From contig NZ_NRRB01000007.1 in assembly GCF_002282895.1 (NCBI RefSeq), forward strand, positions 62,001 through 126,000: a stretch of DNA of 64,000 nt, written 5' to 3'. The position numbers were made by a program, and so were the translations under genes. The notes beneath the pieces are model-generated. The model had not been told where the DNA came from. It did no database searches and was given only the letters and a program-made list of their open reading frames with translations. This document shows positions 46,070 to 56,300 of the stretch, piece by piece; positions within the stretch are counted from its first letter, which is position 1; every line of letters begins with the position of its first letter. Origin of the DNA: Paraferrimonas haliotis (GTDB lineage: Bacteria > Pseudomonadota > Gammaproteobacteria > Enterobacterales > Shewanellaceae).

Positions 46070-46824
46070 CGGTTTGAGCATACCGGACAATTGGCTTGCG
46101 GCGACAGCTTAAACTCGTTGAACTGCATGGTCATGGCATCAAGCATAATCACTCGCCCAGCCAAACTGGTGCCCATTTTGGTTATCAGCTTGATGGTTTC
46201 CAATGCTTGAAGACAACCGATGGTTCCCACAACGGGCGCCAAGATTCCTGACTCCACACACGTTAGATGTTGCTCACCAAACAAAGAGCTAAAGCACTGA
46301 TAGCAAGGGCTTCCTTCGCTGTAATCAAACACAGTGATTAAGCCTTCCATTCGAATGGCGGCCGCAGAAACCAAAGGTTTTTTGGCGTCGAAGCACAGTC
46401 GGTTTAGCGTTTCTCGAACGCTCACGTTATCGGTGCAATCCACAACCAAATCGTGCTCAGCAACCAGCGTTGTAAAGCCGGCGTCATCCAATTGTTGATT
46501 AATGGCTTGAATCTCAATAAGCGGATTTAAGGTCTGCAGTGATTGTCGCGCCGATTCGACTTTCGCCATACCCACTCGAGCATCATGGTGCAATACTTGA
46601 CGTTGCAGATTAGAAACCTCTACTGTGTCAAAATCGACCAAAGTTAATTGGCCTACGCCGGCGACCGCTAGATATTGGGCTGCGGGACAGCCAAGCCCTC
46701 CTAACCCCACAATGGCTACCCGAGCTTGCTTTAACGCCTCTTGACCGTCAATGTCCATGGCTTGTATGGAGATTTGTCGAGAATAGCGAACCAGCTCGTT
46801 ATCGCTAAGAATTTCGTCTTGCAC
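46066..46824 (-). CDS. moeB: Molybdopterin-synthase adenylyltransferase
   Basis: A 252-residue E1-like enzyme that adenylates the C-terminal glycine of MoaD. It has the nucleotide loop VGLGGLGCPAAQYLAVAG near residue 40, DFDTVEVSNLQRQ, the DCTDN motif, and the zinc-binding cysteine pairs (CYQC and CPVC). Related ThiF would look alike; pairing with moeA and the nearby moa genes favours MoeB. The start is GTG, with GGAG eight bases ahead. Confidence 0.9.
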   Translation of the reverse strand: MQDEILSDNELVRYSRQISIQAMDIDGQEALKQARVAIVGLGGLGCPAAQYLAVAGVGQLTLVDFDTVEVSNLQRQVLHHDARVGMAKVESARQSLQTLNPLIEIQAINQQLDDAGFTTLVAEHDLVVDCTDNVSVRETLNRLCFDAKKPLVSAAAIRMEGLITVFDYSEGSPCYQCFSSLFGEQHLTCVESGILAPVVGTIGCLQALETIKLITKMGTSLAGRVIMLDAMTMQFNEFKLSPQANCPVCSNR

Positions 46825-46829
46825 GTCGA

Positions 46830-48077
46830 TTACTCCAATACTTGCTGATACGGTTCAATGGTGACGGTTTCACCTGCAGCAACGTTGCCCTGATCCATAT
46901 CCAGAACAATAAAGCAGTTTGATACACTCATGGAGGTCAGCATTCCAGAGCCTTGGGCTCCGGTTGTCATTACTTGCAGTTTTCCCTGAGCATCGTAGCT
47001 GTATATGCCACGCTGATATTCCATACGCCCAGGCCGTTTACGAATGGCACAGGTAAGTGTGGCTGGCACCTTCAATACCGGTGGCGTTGGCAGACCTGCA
47101 CGCTTCGCCAATATGGGTTGAACCAGTTTGTAATAAGTCACCATAGAAGACACGGGGTTACCAGGTAAGCCGCAAAACAACGCCTTGCCTATTTGACCAA
47201 AGGCAAAAGGCTTACCCGGTTTTATGGCAAGCTTCCAGAAGTTAATTTGTCCTACTTCGTCAAGAATCTGTTTGACGAAATCGGCATCGCCCACCGATAC
47301 GCCACCGGAAGTAATGACAACGTCTGCCACCTCAGCTGCCTCTAGAAAAGCACTGCGAATTTTATCCGGATCATCGCTGATGACCCCGAGGTCGATGTAG
47401 TCGACATACGAGCGGCTCAACAGACCTTTGATGGCGTAGCGATTGGAGTCATAGATATCGCCGGGGTTCAGCTCGCTACCCACTGGCTTTAATTCGTCAC
47501 CGGTGGAGAAAAAGGCTACGGTTAATCGACGGTAAACCGTAACCTTAGCGGCACCCACGGTGGCCAACACACCCATTTCAGGCGCGCCAATACGCACACC
47601 AGGCTGATAAATTACCTGGCCTTGACTTGCCTCTTCGCCTTTCGGGCGCACGTGGGCGCCTTGTGCATACGGTTGCTGCAACACAACACTGTTGCCATTC
47701 GCCTGTGCGTTCTCTTGCATCTGTACCGTATCGTATTGCTTAGGAATTTGCCCGCCCGTCATAATGCGAACGCAACTGCCCTTTGGCGTATCTCCCTCAA
47801 ATGGGTGCCCCGCTAACGAGGTTCCTACCAAAGTTAATGGTTGTCCAGATTGCAAGTCTTGCCAACGACAAGCGTAACCATCCATTGCCGAATTATCGAA
47901 AGGAGGCAAGTCAATCAAGGAAACCACTGGCTGCGCTAAAATGCGCCCCATTGCGTCATCAAGACCAACTTGCTCTGTATCAGTGACCGCCGATACATGG
48001 GCTAAGATTTTCTCAAGCGCGAGATCCGGGCGCATCAGCCCCGGTTGCGAGCAACAATCAACACTGGCTTTAGGCAT
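46830..48077 (-). CDS. moeA: Molybdopterin molybdenumtransferase
   Basis: A 415-residue enzyme that inserts molybdate into adenylated molybdopterin. It has the N-terminal PPFDNSAMDGYA motif near residue 60, the core FFSTGDELKPVGSELNPGDIYDSNRY near residue 190, TSGGVSVGDADFVK, and GLPGNPVSSMVTYY near residue 300. moeB follows five bases after its stop. This pair runs towards the moa-mod cluster from the other strand. Confidence 0.95.
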   Translation of the reverse strand: MPKASVDCCSQPGLMRPDLALEKILAHVSAVTDTEQVGLDDAMGRILAQPVVSLIDLPPFDNSAMDGYACRWQDLQSGQPLTLVGTSLAGHPFEGDTPKGSCVRIMTGGQIPKQYDTVQMQENAQANGNSVVLQQPYAQGAHVRPKGEEASQGQVIYQPGVRIGAPEMGVLATVGAAKVTVYRRLTVAFFSTGDELKPVGSELNPGDIYDSNRYAIKGLLSRSYVDYIDLGVISDDPDKIRSAFLEAAEVADVVITSGGVSVGDADFVKQILDEVGQINFWKLAIKPGKPFAFGQIGKALFCGLPGNPVSSMVTYYKLVQPILAKRAGLPTPPVLKVPATLTCAIRKRPGRMEYQRGIYSYDAQGKLQVMTTGAQGSGMLTSMSVSNCFIVLDMDQGNVAAGETVTIEPYQQVLE

Positions 48078-48187
48078 TTACTTTCCTACTTTGTCGTTGA
48101 GAATTCAGTTCAATGAACCATTATGCCAGTTTTGCTCATAGAGACTATGATCCGCTTGGCAACTTTCTCTATTAACGGTTTGCAAAA

Positions 48188-50224
48188 TTAGCCTTGAATT
48201 CCACTGTGCCTTAATAAAGCATCAATTTGAGGCTCGCGACCTCTAAAGCCAACAAACAAATCCATGGCCTCTTCAGAGCCGCCTTTTTGCAAGATATTGG
48301 TTAAAAAGGCCTGTCCCGTCTCTTGGTTAAAAATGCCGTCTTCTTCGAATTTTGCGAAGGCATCTGCGGATAAAACTTCAGCCCATTTATAGCTGTAATA
48401 GCCTGCCGCATAGCCGCCAGCAAATATGTGGGAAAAGCTGGTCTGGAAGCGATTAAAATCCGGCGCTTTAATCACAGCAGTTTGTTCTCGGACGTCATTA
48501 AGTAACGCTTGAACATCCACTTTGGCGGCATGACTAAATTCATGGTGCAGTCGGAAATCAAATAAGGAAAATTCCAGTTGGCGCAACATCATCATGCCCG
48601 ATTGGAAGTTTTTTGCCGCCAACATATTGTCTAATAACGCTTTTGGCAAAGGTTCCTTGGTTTCATAATGGCCAGAGATTATGGCTAATGCCTCTTCTTG
48701 GTAACACCAATTTTCTAGGAATTGACTGGGCAACTCTACCGCATCCCAGGCAACGCCGTTAATTCCAGACACACCGCTAACATCGATTTCAGACAACATG
48801 TGATGCAAACCATGGCCAAACTCATGGAATAAAGTGGTGACTTCATCGTGTGTAAATAAGGCAGGTTTACCATCTACTGGGCCATTAAAGTTGCAAGTTA
48901 AATAAGCCACGGGCTTTTGCAGCTTATTGTTGTATCGTAACCGGTCTCGGCAAACATCCATCCAAGCGCCGCCGCGCTTGTTTTGGCGGGCGTATAAGTC
49001 TAAGTAAAAGCTGCCTTTGAGTTGCTGGCTACTGTCGAAGATATCGAAAAAGCGAACGTCTTCATGCCAAACATCAACACCTGCACGCTCGGTAATCGTT
49101 AACCCAAACAGTTTATTGACGATGCTAAACATACCCTCAACCACGGTGTTCTCCGGGAAATACGGTCGCAGTTGTTCTTGATTAATTTGGTATCGATGCT
49201 GCTTCAACTTCTCGCCATAATAGGCGAAGTCCCACGGCTTAAGCTTAGAAGCTTGAAAGTGCTCTGCTGCGAATTCAGTGAGCTCGCTAAGCTCCTGTTG
49301 ACCTTGGGGCAAGGATTTAGCGGCTAACTCATCGAGAAAACCAAGCACTTGTGCCGGTGACTGGGCCATCTTGGTTGCCAAGGACTTCTCGGCGTAATTA
49401 GTAAACCCGAGCAACTGAGCCAGTTCATTGCGTAATACAAGGGTCTCATCAATCAGTGGGCCGTTATCAAACTCATTAGCGTTAGGCCCTTGATCCGATG
49501 CTCTGGTAACGAAGGCTCGGTACATACGTTCACGCAAGTCAGTGTCATCGGCGTACATCATCACCGGCAAATAGCTTGGAAATTCTAAAGTAAATAACCA
49601 ACCATCTTGTTCTCTCGATTGCGCTTGCGCTTTTGCTGCCGCGACGGCGGACTCAGGCAAGCCAGCCAATCGAGATTCGTCTGCAATCGACAAAGTAAAG
49701 GCTTGAGTAGCGTCTAATACATTGTTACTAAACTGACTCGACAACTCCGATAGACGCGTGACAATTTCGCCGTATCGCCGTTGCTGGCTTGCTGGTAGGC
49801 CTATGCCCGATAACTCAAAGTCGCGCAGCGCATTAGTAATGACTTTTTGTTGGGCGGTATTCAGCGTTGTAAATTCGGCACTGTTTTTAAGCTTTACATA
49901 GGCTTGGTACAAGCCCTGATGTTGACCGACAAAGGTCGAATATTCCGACAGCATGGGTAGACAAGCATCGTGGGCTTGACGCAATTCATCACTGCTAATT
50001 ACCGAATTCATGTGGGAAATGGGTGACCATGCTTTTGATAACACATCATCAACAGCTTCTAACGGTGCAACGAGATTATCCCACGTAGGGTTTTGGTGAG
50101 AAACCACCTGCTCAATAACCGCTTTGCCTTGGGCAATGGCGTCCTCAACCGCTGGCTGAACGTGCTCTGGCTTAATGAGAGAAAAGAGGGGTAATGAATT
50201 TGCTTCAAGCAGTGGGTTGGCCAT
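48188..50224 (-). CDS. prlC: Oligopeptidase A
   Basis: A 678-residue cytosolic M3-family zinc metallopeptidase that degrades signal peptides and other short peptides. The zinc motif HEFGH starts near residue 467, followed by the third-ligand region GVAWDAVELPSQFLENW. YAAGYYSYKWAEVLSADAFAKFEE near residue 600 lines the substrate cleft. Length and motifs match E. coli PrlC. In E. coli prlC adjoins rsmJ; here rsmJ lies 6 kb away. Confidence 0.96.
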   Translation of the reverse strand: MANPLLEANSLPLFSLIKPEHVQPAVEDAIAQGKAVIEQVVSHQNPTWDNLVAPLEAVDDVLSKAWSPISHMNSVISSDELRQAHDACLPMLSEYSTFVGQHQGLYQAYVKLKNSAEFTTLNTAQQKVITNALRDFELSGIGLPASQQRRYGEIVTRLSELSSQFSNNVLDATQAFTLSIADESRLAGLPESAVAAAKAQAQSREQDGWLFTLEFPSYLPVMMYADDTDLRERMYRAFVTRASDQGPNANEFDNGPLIDETLVLRNELAQLLGFTNYAEKSLATKMAQSPAQVLGFLDELAAKSLPQGQQELSELTEFAAEHFQASKLKPWDFAYYGEKLKQHRYQINQEQLRPYFPENTVVEGMFSIVNKLFGLTITERAGVDVWHEDVRFFDIFDSSQQLKGSFYLDLYARQNKRGGAWMDVCRDRLRYNNKLQKPVAYLTCNFNGPVDGKPALFTHDEVTTLFHEFGHGLHHMLSEIDVSGVSGINGVAWDAVELPSQFLENWCYQEEALAIISGHYETKEPLPKALLDNMLAAKNFQSGMMMLRQLEFSLFDFRLHHEFSHAAKVDVQALLNDVREQTAVIKAPDFNRFQTSFSHIFAGGYAAGYYSYKWAEVLSADAFAKFEEDGIFNQETGQAFLTNILQKGGSEEAMDLFVGFRGREPQIDALLRHSGIQG

Positions 50225-50426
50225 ATAAGAGGTCTCTATAGTGTAGTTCGATTAACTTTAATAATGGGGTCAATCTCCCTTTTTTCAACGCTCGGCTTAC
50301 AATTATTGATCCAGCCCAAAAAAACATCATTTATCTAAGCGTTAATAAGAATTGTTATTGATTGCATTTATTTACTCTTTTACCATCCACCCATACTGAT
50401 AGAGAAGAGTTTTTTCGGAGTTCAAA

Positions 50427-51143
50427 ATGCGCAATCAATTAGCATTTTCGATGGTTAGCGCTGCGCTGCTGCTAAGTCCTACTGCCAATGCATCACAGTG
50501 GCAACTTGACGCCGGTCTAGGTTGGGAAAGCAAATACGTATCCGAGGGTCGCAACAATTTAGATAAAGGCGGCATTGGCTGGGCCCACATCGGTGCAAAT
50601 AAGGACGGGCTTAGCTTATTCGCTGACGTTGGTCGCGGCGATCAAACCAACTACACAGAATACAACTTAGGCATTGCTTACGGCATATCCGTTAGCGATC
50701 TTGATATCGAAGTGGGTTTTACCCGAATCGAAGAATATCCAGAGCGAGCAAATTCCTACAACGAACTGTCCGCAATCGCCAGTTATGGTCGCTACCATTG
50801 GTTAGTGCCTACCGTAGAATATCTGTATAACGCCAAAGAGGACGGCAGCTTCTTAACTCTAGGCTTAGAAAGCTATTGGGAGCTGTCTGAAAACTTAAGC
50901 ATAACGCCTTATCTGTTTCAATCTTGGGATTACGGTTACGCCACCAAAGATCATAACGGCGATAACAACGTTCAATTCGGTGTAAACCTAGACTACGCTA
51001 TTAGTGAACAATGGACGGTTAACGCTAACCTAAACCGCTCCATTGCCGGTGATGACATTAAAATCGAGCGCATCGATGAAGGCGAGACTTTGGACAATAT
51101 CAATCAGACCTTTGGTGGTATATCCATTAGTTATTCGTTTTGA
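50427..51143 (+). CDS. Putative outer-membrane beta-barrel (TorF/Gcw_chp-like) protein
   Basis: A 238-residue exported protein with a signal peptide (residues 1-22, ending ANA), then alternating beta-strand patterns through to a C-terminal aromatic residue (SISYSF), the mark of an outer-membrane barrel. The mature start WQLDAGLGWESKYVSEGRNN resembles the TorF/Gcw_chp group, whose role is not firmly known. The gene stands alone between prlC and gor, with a ribosome binding site (GAGAAGAG) some way upstream of the ATG. Confidence 0.7.
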   Translation: MRNQLAFSMVSAALLLSPTANASQWQLDAGLGWESKYVSEGRNNLDKGGIGWAHIGANKDGLSLFADVGRGDQTNYTEYNLGIAYGISVSDLDIEVGFTRIEEYPERANSYNELSAIASYGRYHWLVPTVEYLYNAKEDGSFLTLGLESYWELSENLSITPYLFQSWDYGYATKDHNGDNNVQFGVNLDYAISEQWTVNANLNRSIAGDDIKIERIDEGETLDNINQTFGGISISYSF

Positions 51144-51207
51144 TTGCAGTCACAGTGTAAATCTCTACAATGCAAGTTAAACAAGCGTTATGGAGTAACA
51201 ACAACAA

Positions 51208-52563
51208 ATGGCTAAACATTTTGACTATATCTGCCTCGGCGCAGGCAGTGGCGGTATCGCGTCGGCAAATCGAGCGGCGATGCGCGGCGCTAAAGTGGCT
51301 CTGATTGAAGCAAAGCACTTGGGCGGAACCTGCGTTAACGTTGGTTGCGTTCCTAAAAAAGTCATGTGGTATGGCGCTCAAGTTGCTGAAGCCATTAACT
51401 TATTTTCCAAAGACTATGGCTTTGACGTAAGCGTAAATGGCTTCAACTGGCAGACACTGGTGGATAACCGAGAAGCTTACATTGAGCGCATTCATGGTGC
51501 CTATGAACGTGGCCTGGCCAGCAACAAGATCACCCTCATTGAAGGCTATGGCAAATTTGTTAATAGCAATACCATTGAAGTTAATGGTGAACACTACAGC
51601 GCCGATCACATTACCATTGCAGTTGGCGGCACACCGGTCATCCCGTCAATCCCAGGCGCTGAACACGGTATCGATTCCAACGGCTTTTTTGAGCTAACAG
51701 AACAACCAAAACGTGTCGCGGTTGTTGGTGCCGGCTACATTGCGGTTGAGCTTGCTGGGGTGCTGCATTCGCTCGGCAGCGACACCCACTTAGTAGTTCG
51801 CAAACATTCACCGCTGCGTGATTTTGACCCTATGCTCAGCGAAACCTTAGTGGAATTAATGGCGGAGCATGGGCCGCAGTTGCATACCCACAGCGTTCCC
51901 GAATCGGTTGTTAAAAATAGCGACGGCTCGCTCACACTCAAACTGCAAAATGGCAACAGCCTTGACGTTGATTGCTTGATTTGGGCAATTGGACGACGTC
52001 CTTTGACCCAAGAAATCAACATTGAAGCGGCCAATGTAAAGCTGGATGACAAAGGCTTTGTTGAAGTAGATGCCTATCAGCAAACCTCACAACCGGGCGT
52101 GTATGCTGTTGGGGATATCATTCAAGGCGGCATTGAGCTTACGCCAGTGGCCGTAAAAGCCGGCCGTTTGCTGTCAGAACGTTTGTTCGGTGGTATGACC
52201 GATGCCAAAATGGATTACAGCCTCGTGCCTACAGTGGTCTTTAGCCATCCCGCCATTGGCACCATGGGATTAACGGAACCTCAGGCGGTGGAACAGTATG
52301 GAGAGGATAATATCAAAGTATATAACTCTTCCTTTGCCGCCATGTATAACGCCGTTACCGCTCACCGCCAATTAACGCGGATGAAGCTGATTTGTGCCGG
52401 ACCTGATGAAAAAGTCGTAGGTATTCACGGCATCGGGTTTGGTATGGATGAAATATTACAAGGCTTCGGCGTGGCCATGAAAATGGGCGCAACCAAAGCC
52501 GATTTCGATGCCTGTGTTGCGATTCACCCCACCAGTGCTGAAGAGTTTGTAACCTTAAGATAA
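51208..52563 (+). CDS. gor: Glutathione-disulfide reductase
   Basis: A 451-residue flavoenzyme that reduces glutathione disulfide with NADPH. It has the FAD loop [14 protein letters not shown] at residues 11-24, the redox-active disulfide [13 protein letters not shown] near residue 42, the NADPH loop [15 protein letters not shown] near residue 172, [14 protein letters not shown], and the C-terminal catalytic [10 protein letters not shown]. Length matches E. coli Gor. It is a single-gene unit ended by a terminator. Confidence 0.96.
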   Translation: MAKHFDYICLGAGSGGIASANRAAMRGAKVALIEAKHLGGTCVNVGCVPKKVMWYGAQVAEAINLFSKDYGFDVSVNGFNWQTLVDNREAYIERIHGAYERGLASNKITLIEGYGKFVNSNTIEVNGEHYSADHITIAVGGTPVIPSIPGAEHGIDSNGFFELTEQPKRVAVVGAGYIAVELAGVLHSLGSDTHLVVRKHSPLRDFDPMLSETLVELMAEHGPQLHTHSVPESVVKNSDGSLTLKLQNGNSLDVDCLIWAIGRRPLTQEINIEAANVKLDDKGFVEVDAYQQTSQPGVYAVGDIIQGGIELTPVAVKAGRLLSERLFGGMTDAKMDYSLVPTVVFSHPAIGTMGLTEPQAVEQYGEDNIKVYNSSFAAMYNAVTAHRQLTRMKLICAGPDEKVVGIHGIGFGMDEILQGFGVAMKMGATKADFDACVAIHPTSAEEFVTLR

Positions 52564-52605
52564 TTAACAACAAAGGCCTTCGCCTCAGTGTTTCGGTTAC
52601 CCGAT

Positions 52606-52633
52606 AAAGTCGACCTCACGGTCGACTTTTTTG
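52606..52633 (+). terminator. Rho-independent terminator after gor
   Basis: AAAGTCGACC and GGTCGACTTT form a stem around a short loop, followed by a T-run. Confidence 0.9.
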
Positions 52634-52760
52634 TATCACAAAATTGAATTGTTGAATTAGAGCTCAATACACATCTCAAAGTGTTTTTGACATATTTATT
52701 AGCGCTTACTAATATTTGGCGCAATCACAACCAATAAAATTATTACTAAGGAAGGTAGCA

Positions 52761-53654
52761 ATGGAAACTATGGACAATTCTCTGGTTCCATATCTTCAAA
52801 AATGGCCGGTAATCGCAGCGTTATTATTATTGGCTTTTTCCAATCAAGTCAGGGCAACATTAGGGCCTGCGCCTGTCAATAATCCTAACCATACTGATGA
52901 GTTTTTCGAGATGTGTGAGTCTGCACGAGTGCCCCCACATAACGATTGCCTCCAATACTATGATTATCATGTTGAAGCACTAACTTATGGCGGTGAAACA
53001 AAAAACCAAGTAAGGCTATTCACCACAACTAAAAATTTTGGAACCGGTGTAATCATTGTAAGGTTCGAGATGGATTACCTAACCACCGGAATCAATACCG
53101 CCAATGAAAACTCTCCCAGTTCAATCAATATCGCTATCGATAAAACGGTACGCGATGTAACTCAAGCAATGCTTGATGGCTCAATGGTTAGCACAGCCAG
53201 TAACCTTCCTCAAACACCCGTCGCTCTATCTGCCTTTGGTGTTGCCGATCGTCTAAGAGACTTCTTAGACGACGTAGGCCGATTGAAAAACGCTCATGAT
53301 TTCATGAAGTTGTTCAACTTTACTGCAGATAAAAGTATTCAATCGTTAATTATTATACCTTGCCCCAAGCTCGACTGTTTTATTTTACTGTATAACGGAG
53401 TCAATATAGATGGTGAACCGATGGTAACGATCCTTACCACGGTTAGCGAGTTTAACCCTGTCGTTGAAATTATTACCCAAAGTGCTGAGGTTAGAGAATC
53501 CATAGAGGATTCTCATTTTAATCTTTTTATGAGAGGAAATACCGATTGGATTTGCACGTCTAGAGTTCGATCAGAAGTCATTCCTTGCGAAAACAAAAAA
53601 ATACAGAAGTGCTATAAGGTAACCTTGACATGGACCTGTTACGAGCAGGAATAA
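52761..53654 (+). CDS. Secreted cysteine-rich protein of unknown function
   Basis: A 297-residue protein I do not recognise. The N-terminus has a hydrophobic stretch (WPVIAALLLLAFSNQVRA) that looks like a signal peptide or single anchor. The exported part has eight cysteines in close pairs (CESARVPPHNDC, CPKLDC, CTSRV to CENKK, CYKVTLTWTC), suggesting disulfide bonds and a life in the periplasm or outside. The middle has an amphipathic helical region (LRDFLDDVGRLKNAHDFMKLF). I chose the ATG at 52761 because AAGGAAGG lies just before it. The gene is visibly richer in A/T than gor and maeA on either side, hinting at later arrival. Confidence 0.65.
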   Translation: METMDNSLVPYLQKWPVIAALLLLAFSNQVRATLGPAPVNNPNHTDEFFEMCESARVPPHNDCLQYYDYHVEALTYGGETKNQVRLFTTTKNFGTGVIIVRFEMDYLTTGINTANENSPSSINIAIDKTVRDVTQAMLDGSMVSTASNLPQTPVALSAFGVADRLRDFLDDVGRLKNAHDFMKLFNFTADKSIQSLIIIPCPKLDCFILLYNGVNIDGEPMVTILTTVSEFNPVVEIITQSAEVRESIEDSHFNLFMRGNTDWICTSRVRSEVIPCENKKIQKCYKVTLTWTCYEQE

Positions 53655-53676
53655 TCACTTGCAACGACAATGTCTA

Positions 53677-53712
53677 AGCCATCGCTGACAATGTGACAGG
53701 TCAGCGATGGCT
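53677..53712. terminator. Strong hairpin between convergent genes
   Basis: AGCCATCGCTGAC (53677-53689) and GTCAGCGATGGCT (53700-53712) are perfect 13-base inverted arms with a 10-base loop, between the 3' end of the secreted-protein gene and the 3' end of maeA. No T-run follows on either strand, so it may end transcription only weakly or protect 3' ends. Confidence 0.55.
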
Positions 53713-53742
53713 ATACTTGATTTGAGCGATTCGCAGCTTAGC

Positions 53743-55428
53743 CTAAAAAGCGGTTCGCTTATAGCTGCGATATTCCGGCGTCCAAAAGTTATCTTCGATG
53801 GACTGTGCAAGTTCATCATCGCTCATTTGCTTGGCCACGCCTTGTTGCATGGCTACTTTAGCCACCGCGCTGGCAATGTGTTTGCTCACCGTATGAATAT
53901 CTTCCAGGGGCGGCAACAGTGCGCCGGCACCATCTATTGCTAACGGCGAGCATTCCGCCAAAGCGCGACTCGAAGCCATCAGCATTTCATCGGTAACCCG
54001 AGACGCATTGACCGCCAATACACCCAGCCCAATGCCTGGGAAAATATAGCTATTATTACACTGAGCAATCGGCCGAATTTCGTCACCTAAAACCACCGGA
54101 GCAAAGGGGCTACCTGTGGCCACAAGCGCTTTACCTTCGGTCCAGTTGAGGATGTTTTCAGGCGTAGCTTCCACTCGACTGGTTGGATTGGATAACGGGA
54201 ACACAATGGGGTGTTCGCAATGGCTGGCCATCGATTTAATTATGGTTTCGCTGAATAAACCGGGCGCCCCAGACACACCGATAAGTACCGTCGGCTTAGC
54301 GTTATTAACCACATCCAGTAGCGAAATATTGTCTTCCGACAATTGCCACTCTTTTAGAGCCTCAGTGGCTTGAGTAAGTTTTTGCTGAAAGTCCAAAAGG
54401 TTAGGCATGCCTTGTTGCAAAAGTCCCCAGCGATCCACCATAAAGATTTGACTGCGAGCTTGCGCATCCGTGATTCCCTCAGAAACCATTTGAGCGATAA
54501 TAGCCTCAGCAATACCGCAACCGGCCGAACCCGCTCCAAGAAACGTAATGCGTTGCTGAGATAACTTGGTATCCGCCGCTTTACAAGCCGCCAGTAACGA
54601 GCCAACCGTAACCGCAGCAGTGCCTTGAATGTCATCGTTAAAGCAGCAAATTCTGTTCTTATAACGGTTTAGCAATGGCATGGCATTTTTCTGCGCAAAG
54701 TCTTCAAATTGAATAAGCGCCTCGGGCCAACGACGTTTGACCGCTTGAATGAATAGCTCAACAAATTCATCGTAATCTTCGCCACTGACGCGGTTGTTAC
54801 GCCATCCCATGTACATAGGGTCTTGCAGTCGCTGTGGGTTATCGGTCCCCACATCAAGAACCACTGGCAAGGTGTAAGCCGGGCTAATGCCTCCGCAACC
54901 GGTATACAAGCTCAGCTTACCGATGGGAATCCCCATGCCACCAATGCCCTGATCACCCAGTCCGAGAATGCGTTCACCGTCGGTTACCACGATAATCTTG
55001 ACGTTATGTCGATTAGAGTTATTCAATAAATCATCGATGCGGTGCCGATCAGGATAGGAGATAAACAAACCGCGATTACGACGATAAATTTCAGAAAATT
55101 GCTCACAAGCCGACCCTACTGTCGGAGTATAGATAATAGGCATCATCTCGGTTATGTGATTTTGCACTAATCGATAAAACAGGGTTTCGTTGGTGTCTTG
55201 AATATTCCGCAAATAGATGTGCTTATCGATGTCAGACGAAAAAGAAGTGAATTGCTGATAGGCTCGCGTTGCTTGTTCTTCAATAGTTTCAATGGCTTGT
55301 GGCAATAAACCTTCTAGGTTAAAAGAGTTACGCTCTTCAGCAGTAAAGGCACTGCCTTTATTTAACAACGAGGTTTCGAGTAACGCGGGGCCTGCGTAGG
55401 GAATATAAATCGGACGCTTAGTTTCCAC
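53743..55428 (-). CDS. maeA: NAD-dependent malic enzyme
   Basis: A 561-residue enzyme that decarboxylates malate to pyruvate with NAD. It has the family start [42 protein letters not shown] near residue 105, the metal/catalytic segment [22 protein letters not shown] near residue 255, and the dinucleotide loop [16 protein letters not shown] chose a GTG at 55428, with AGGA eight bases before it and the N-terminal length of E. coli MaeA. The frame is open to an ATG at 55479, but that would run through the hairpin after the ferritin gene. Confidence 0.93.
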   Translation of the reverse strand: METKRPIYIPYAGPALLETSLLNKGSAFTAEERNSFNLEGLLPQAIETIEEQATRAYQQFTSFSSDIDKHIYLRNIQDTNETLFYRLVQNHITEMMPIIYTPTVGSACEQFSEIYRRNRGLFISYPDRHRIDDLLNNSNRHNVKIIVVTDGERILGLGDQGIGGMGIPIGKLSLYTGCGGISPAYTLPVVLDVGTDNPQRLQDPMYMGWRNNRVSGEDYDEFVELFIQAVKRRWPEALIQFEDFAQKNAMPLLNRYKNRICCFNDDIQGTAAVTVGSLLAACKAADTKLSQQRITFLGAGSAGCGIAEAIIAQMVSEGITDAQARSQIFMVDRWGLLQQGMPNLLDFQQKLTQATEALKEWQLSEDNISLLDVVNNAKPTVLIGVSGAPGLFSETIIKSMASHCEHPIVFPLSNPTSRVEATPENILNWTEGKALVATGSPFAPVVLGDEIRPIAQCNNSYIFPGIGLGVLAVNASRVTDEMLMASSRALAECSPLAIDGAGALLPPLEDIHTVSKHIASAVAKVAMQQGVAKQMSDDELAQSIEDNFWTPEYRSYKRTAF

Positions 55429-55457
55429 AGCAATTTTCCTGTCCTGACAATAGTAAA

Positions 55458-55477
55458 GGCCAGTGTCATCACTGGCC
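55458..55477 (-). terminator. Hairpin after the ferritin gene
   Basis: GGCCAGTG and CACTGGCC form a perfect eight-base stem with a four-base loop; on the minus strand it is followed by TTTACTATT. It is a plausible but weak terminator for ferritin. Confidence 0.5.
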
Positions 55478-55507
55478 AATAAGCAATGAGTAACCTAGAG
55501 ATTAAGG

Positions 55508-56035
55508 CTACTCAGCGGTTTCCTGCATAATGGAAGTCGACTCTTCAGTGGCCATTGCCGCTAAATCTTTGTCTATCATGTATAAAGCGTGACCGTTGTC
55601 GCCGACCATTTCGATTTTATCGACAATGGATTTGAACAGTTTTTCTTCTTCGTGCTGCTCTGATACGTACCATTGTAAGAAGTTAAAGGTTGAATAATCT
55701 TGATTTGCAAACGCCTCATGCGCCAAGCCGTTGATGCACTTAGTGATCATTTGCTCATGTTCATAAGTAAAGGTGAACAAACCAAGCAAAGAATCGTACT
55801 CGGCTTGCGGCGCTTCAATAGCGCCTAGGATTGGCATTGCGCCAGTTTCACTGACATAAGTAAATAAACGGTGCATGTGCTCCATTTCTTCAGTGGCATG
55901 AGCTCGCAAGAACTCCGCCGCACCTTCATAACCTTTATCTTCGCACCAAGCACTCATTTGCAAATACAGGTTCGATGAGAAGAACTCAAGATTGATTTGC
56001 TCGTTAAGGCGGTTGACCATATTCTCTGACAGCAT
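55508..56035 (-). CDS. ftnA: Non-heme ferritin
   Basis: A 175-residue iron-storage ferritin forming 24-subunit shells. The ferroxidase ligands are visible in [15 protein letters not shown] (Glu), [12 protein letters not shown] (Glu and His) and the [19 protein letters not shown] helix. I chose the ATG at 56035 ([19 protein letters not shown]), which has AAGGA nine bases before it and aligns with E. coli FtnA. The frame is open another 81 bases upstream, where it would overlap the stop of a small gene, so that extension is unlikely to be translated. Confidence 0.94.
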   Translation of the reverse strand: MLSENMVNRLNEQINLEFFSSNLYLQMSAWCEDKGYEGAAEFLRAHATEEMEHMHRLFTYVSETGAMPILGAIEAPQAEYDSLLGLFTFTYEHEQMITKCINGLAHEAFANQDYSTFNFLQWYVSEQHEEEKLFKSIVDKIEMVGDNGHALYMIDKDLAAMATEESTSIMQETAE

Positions 56036-56115
56036 GAGATTTTGTCCTTGTTTAGTTTTAATGTTTAAAGTCGAACTAGCCGCATTGTTGATAATCGCTT
56101 TATTAAGATCAACCA

Positions 56116-56283
56116 TTACATAGGCTCGCTCATTGCTTTAGGCTTACACAGTACTTTCTTTTTGGCGGCAGCCCGACCGCACTTAGTACAGATATACTTT
56201 GGATCAGACACAAGCGTAAGTAACAGTTCAAACTTGGTTTGATAGGCACTTTTACTCCACTTACAAATCGCCTTATCGCTCAT
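56116..56283 (-). CDS. Small CxxC protein next to ferritin
   Basis: A 55-residue protein: MSDKAICKW at the start, an amphipathic helix, then [22 protein letters not shown] near the C-terminus. Four cysteines, two in a CTKC pair and one in LCKPKAM, suggest a small zinc or iron site. I recall similar short proteins beside ferritin genes in Vibrio and Shewanella; their role is unknown to me. It lies about 80 bases upstream of ftnA and in the same direction, so the two may be co-transcribed. The strong cysteine pattern makes it more than a chance frame. Confidence 0.75.
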   Translation of the reverse strand: MSDKAICKWSKSAYQTKFELLLTLVSDPKYICTKCGRAAAKKKVLCKPKAMSEPM

Positions 56284-56300
56284 TTAGGTACCTGACAATA

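Noticed and set aside
50344..50362. Fur-box-like sequence before the small beta-barrel gene
   Set aside because: AATAAGAATTGTTATTGAT matches only about 11 of 16 informative bases of a Fur consensus, and the region is AT-rich, so chance is likely.
55429..55479. Longer N-terminus for maeA from an ATG at 55479
   Set aside because: The extension would pass through the hairpin behind ferritin and does not match the family N-terminus; the GTG at 55428 has a good ribosome binding site.
56036..56116. 27-residue N-terminal extension of ferritin
   Set aside because: It has no similarity to ferritins and would overlap the stop of the small CxxC gene; the inner ATG aligns with FtnA and has AAGGA before it.
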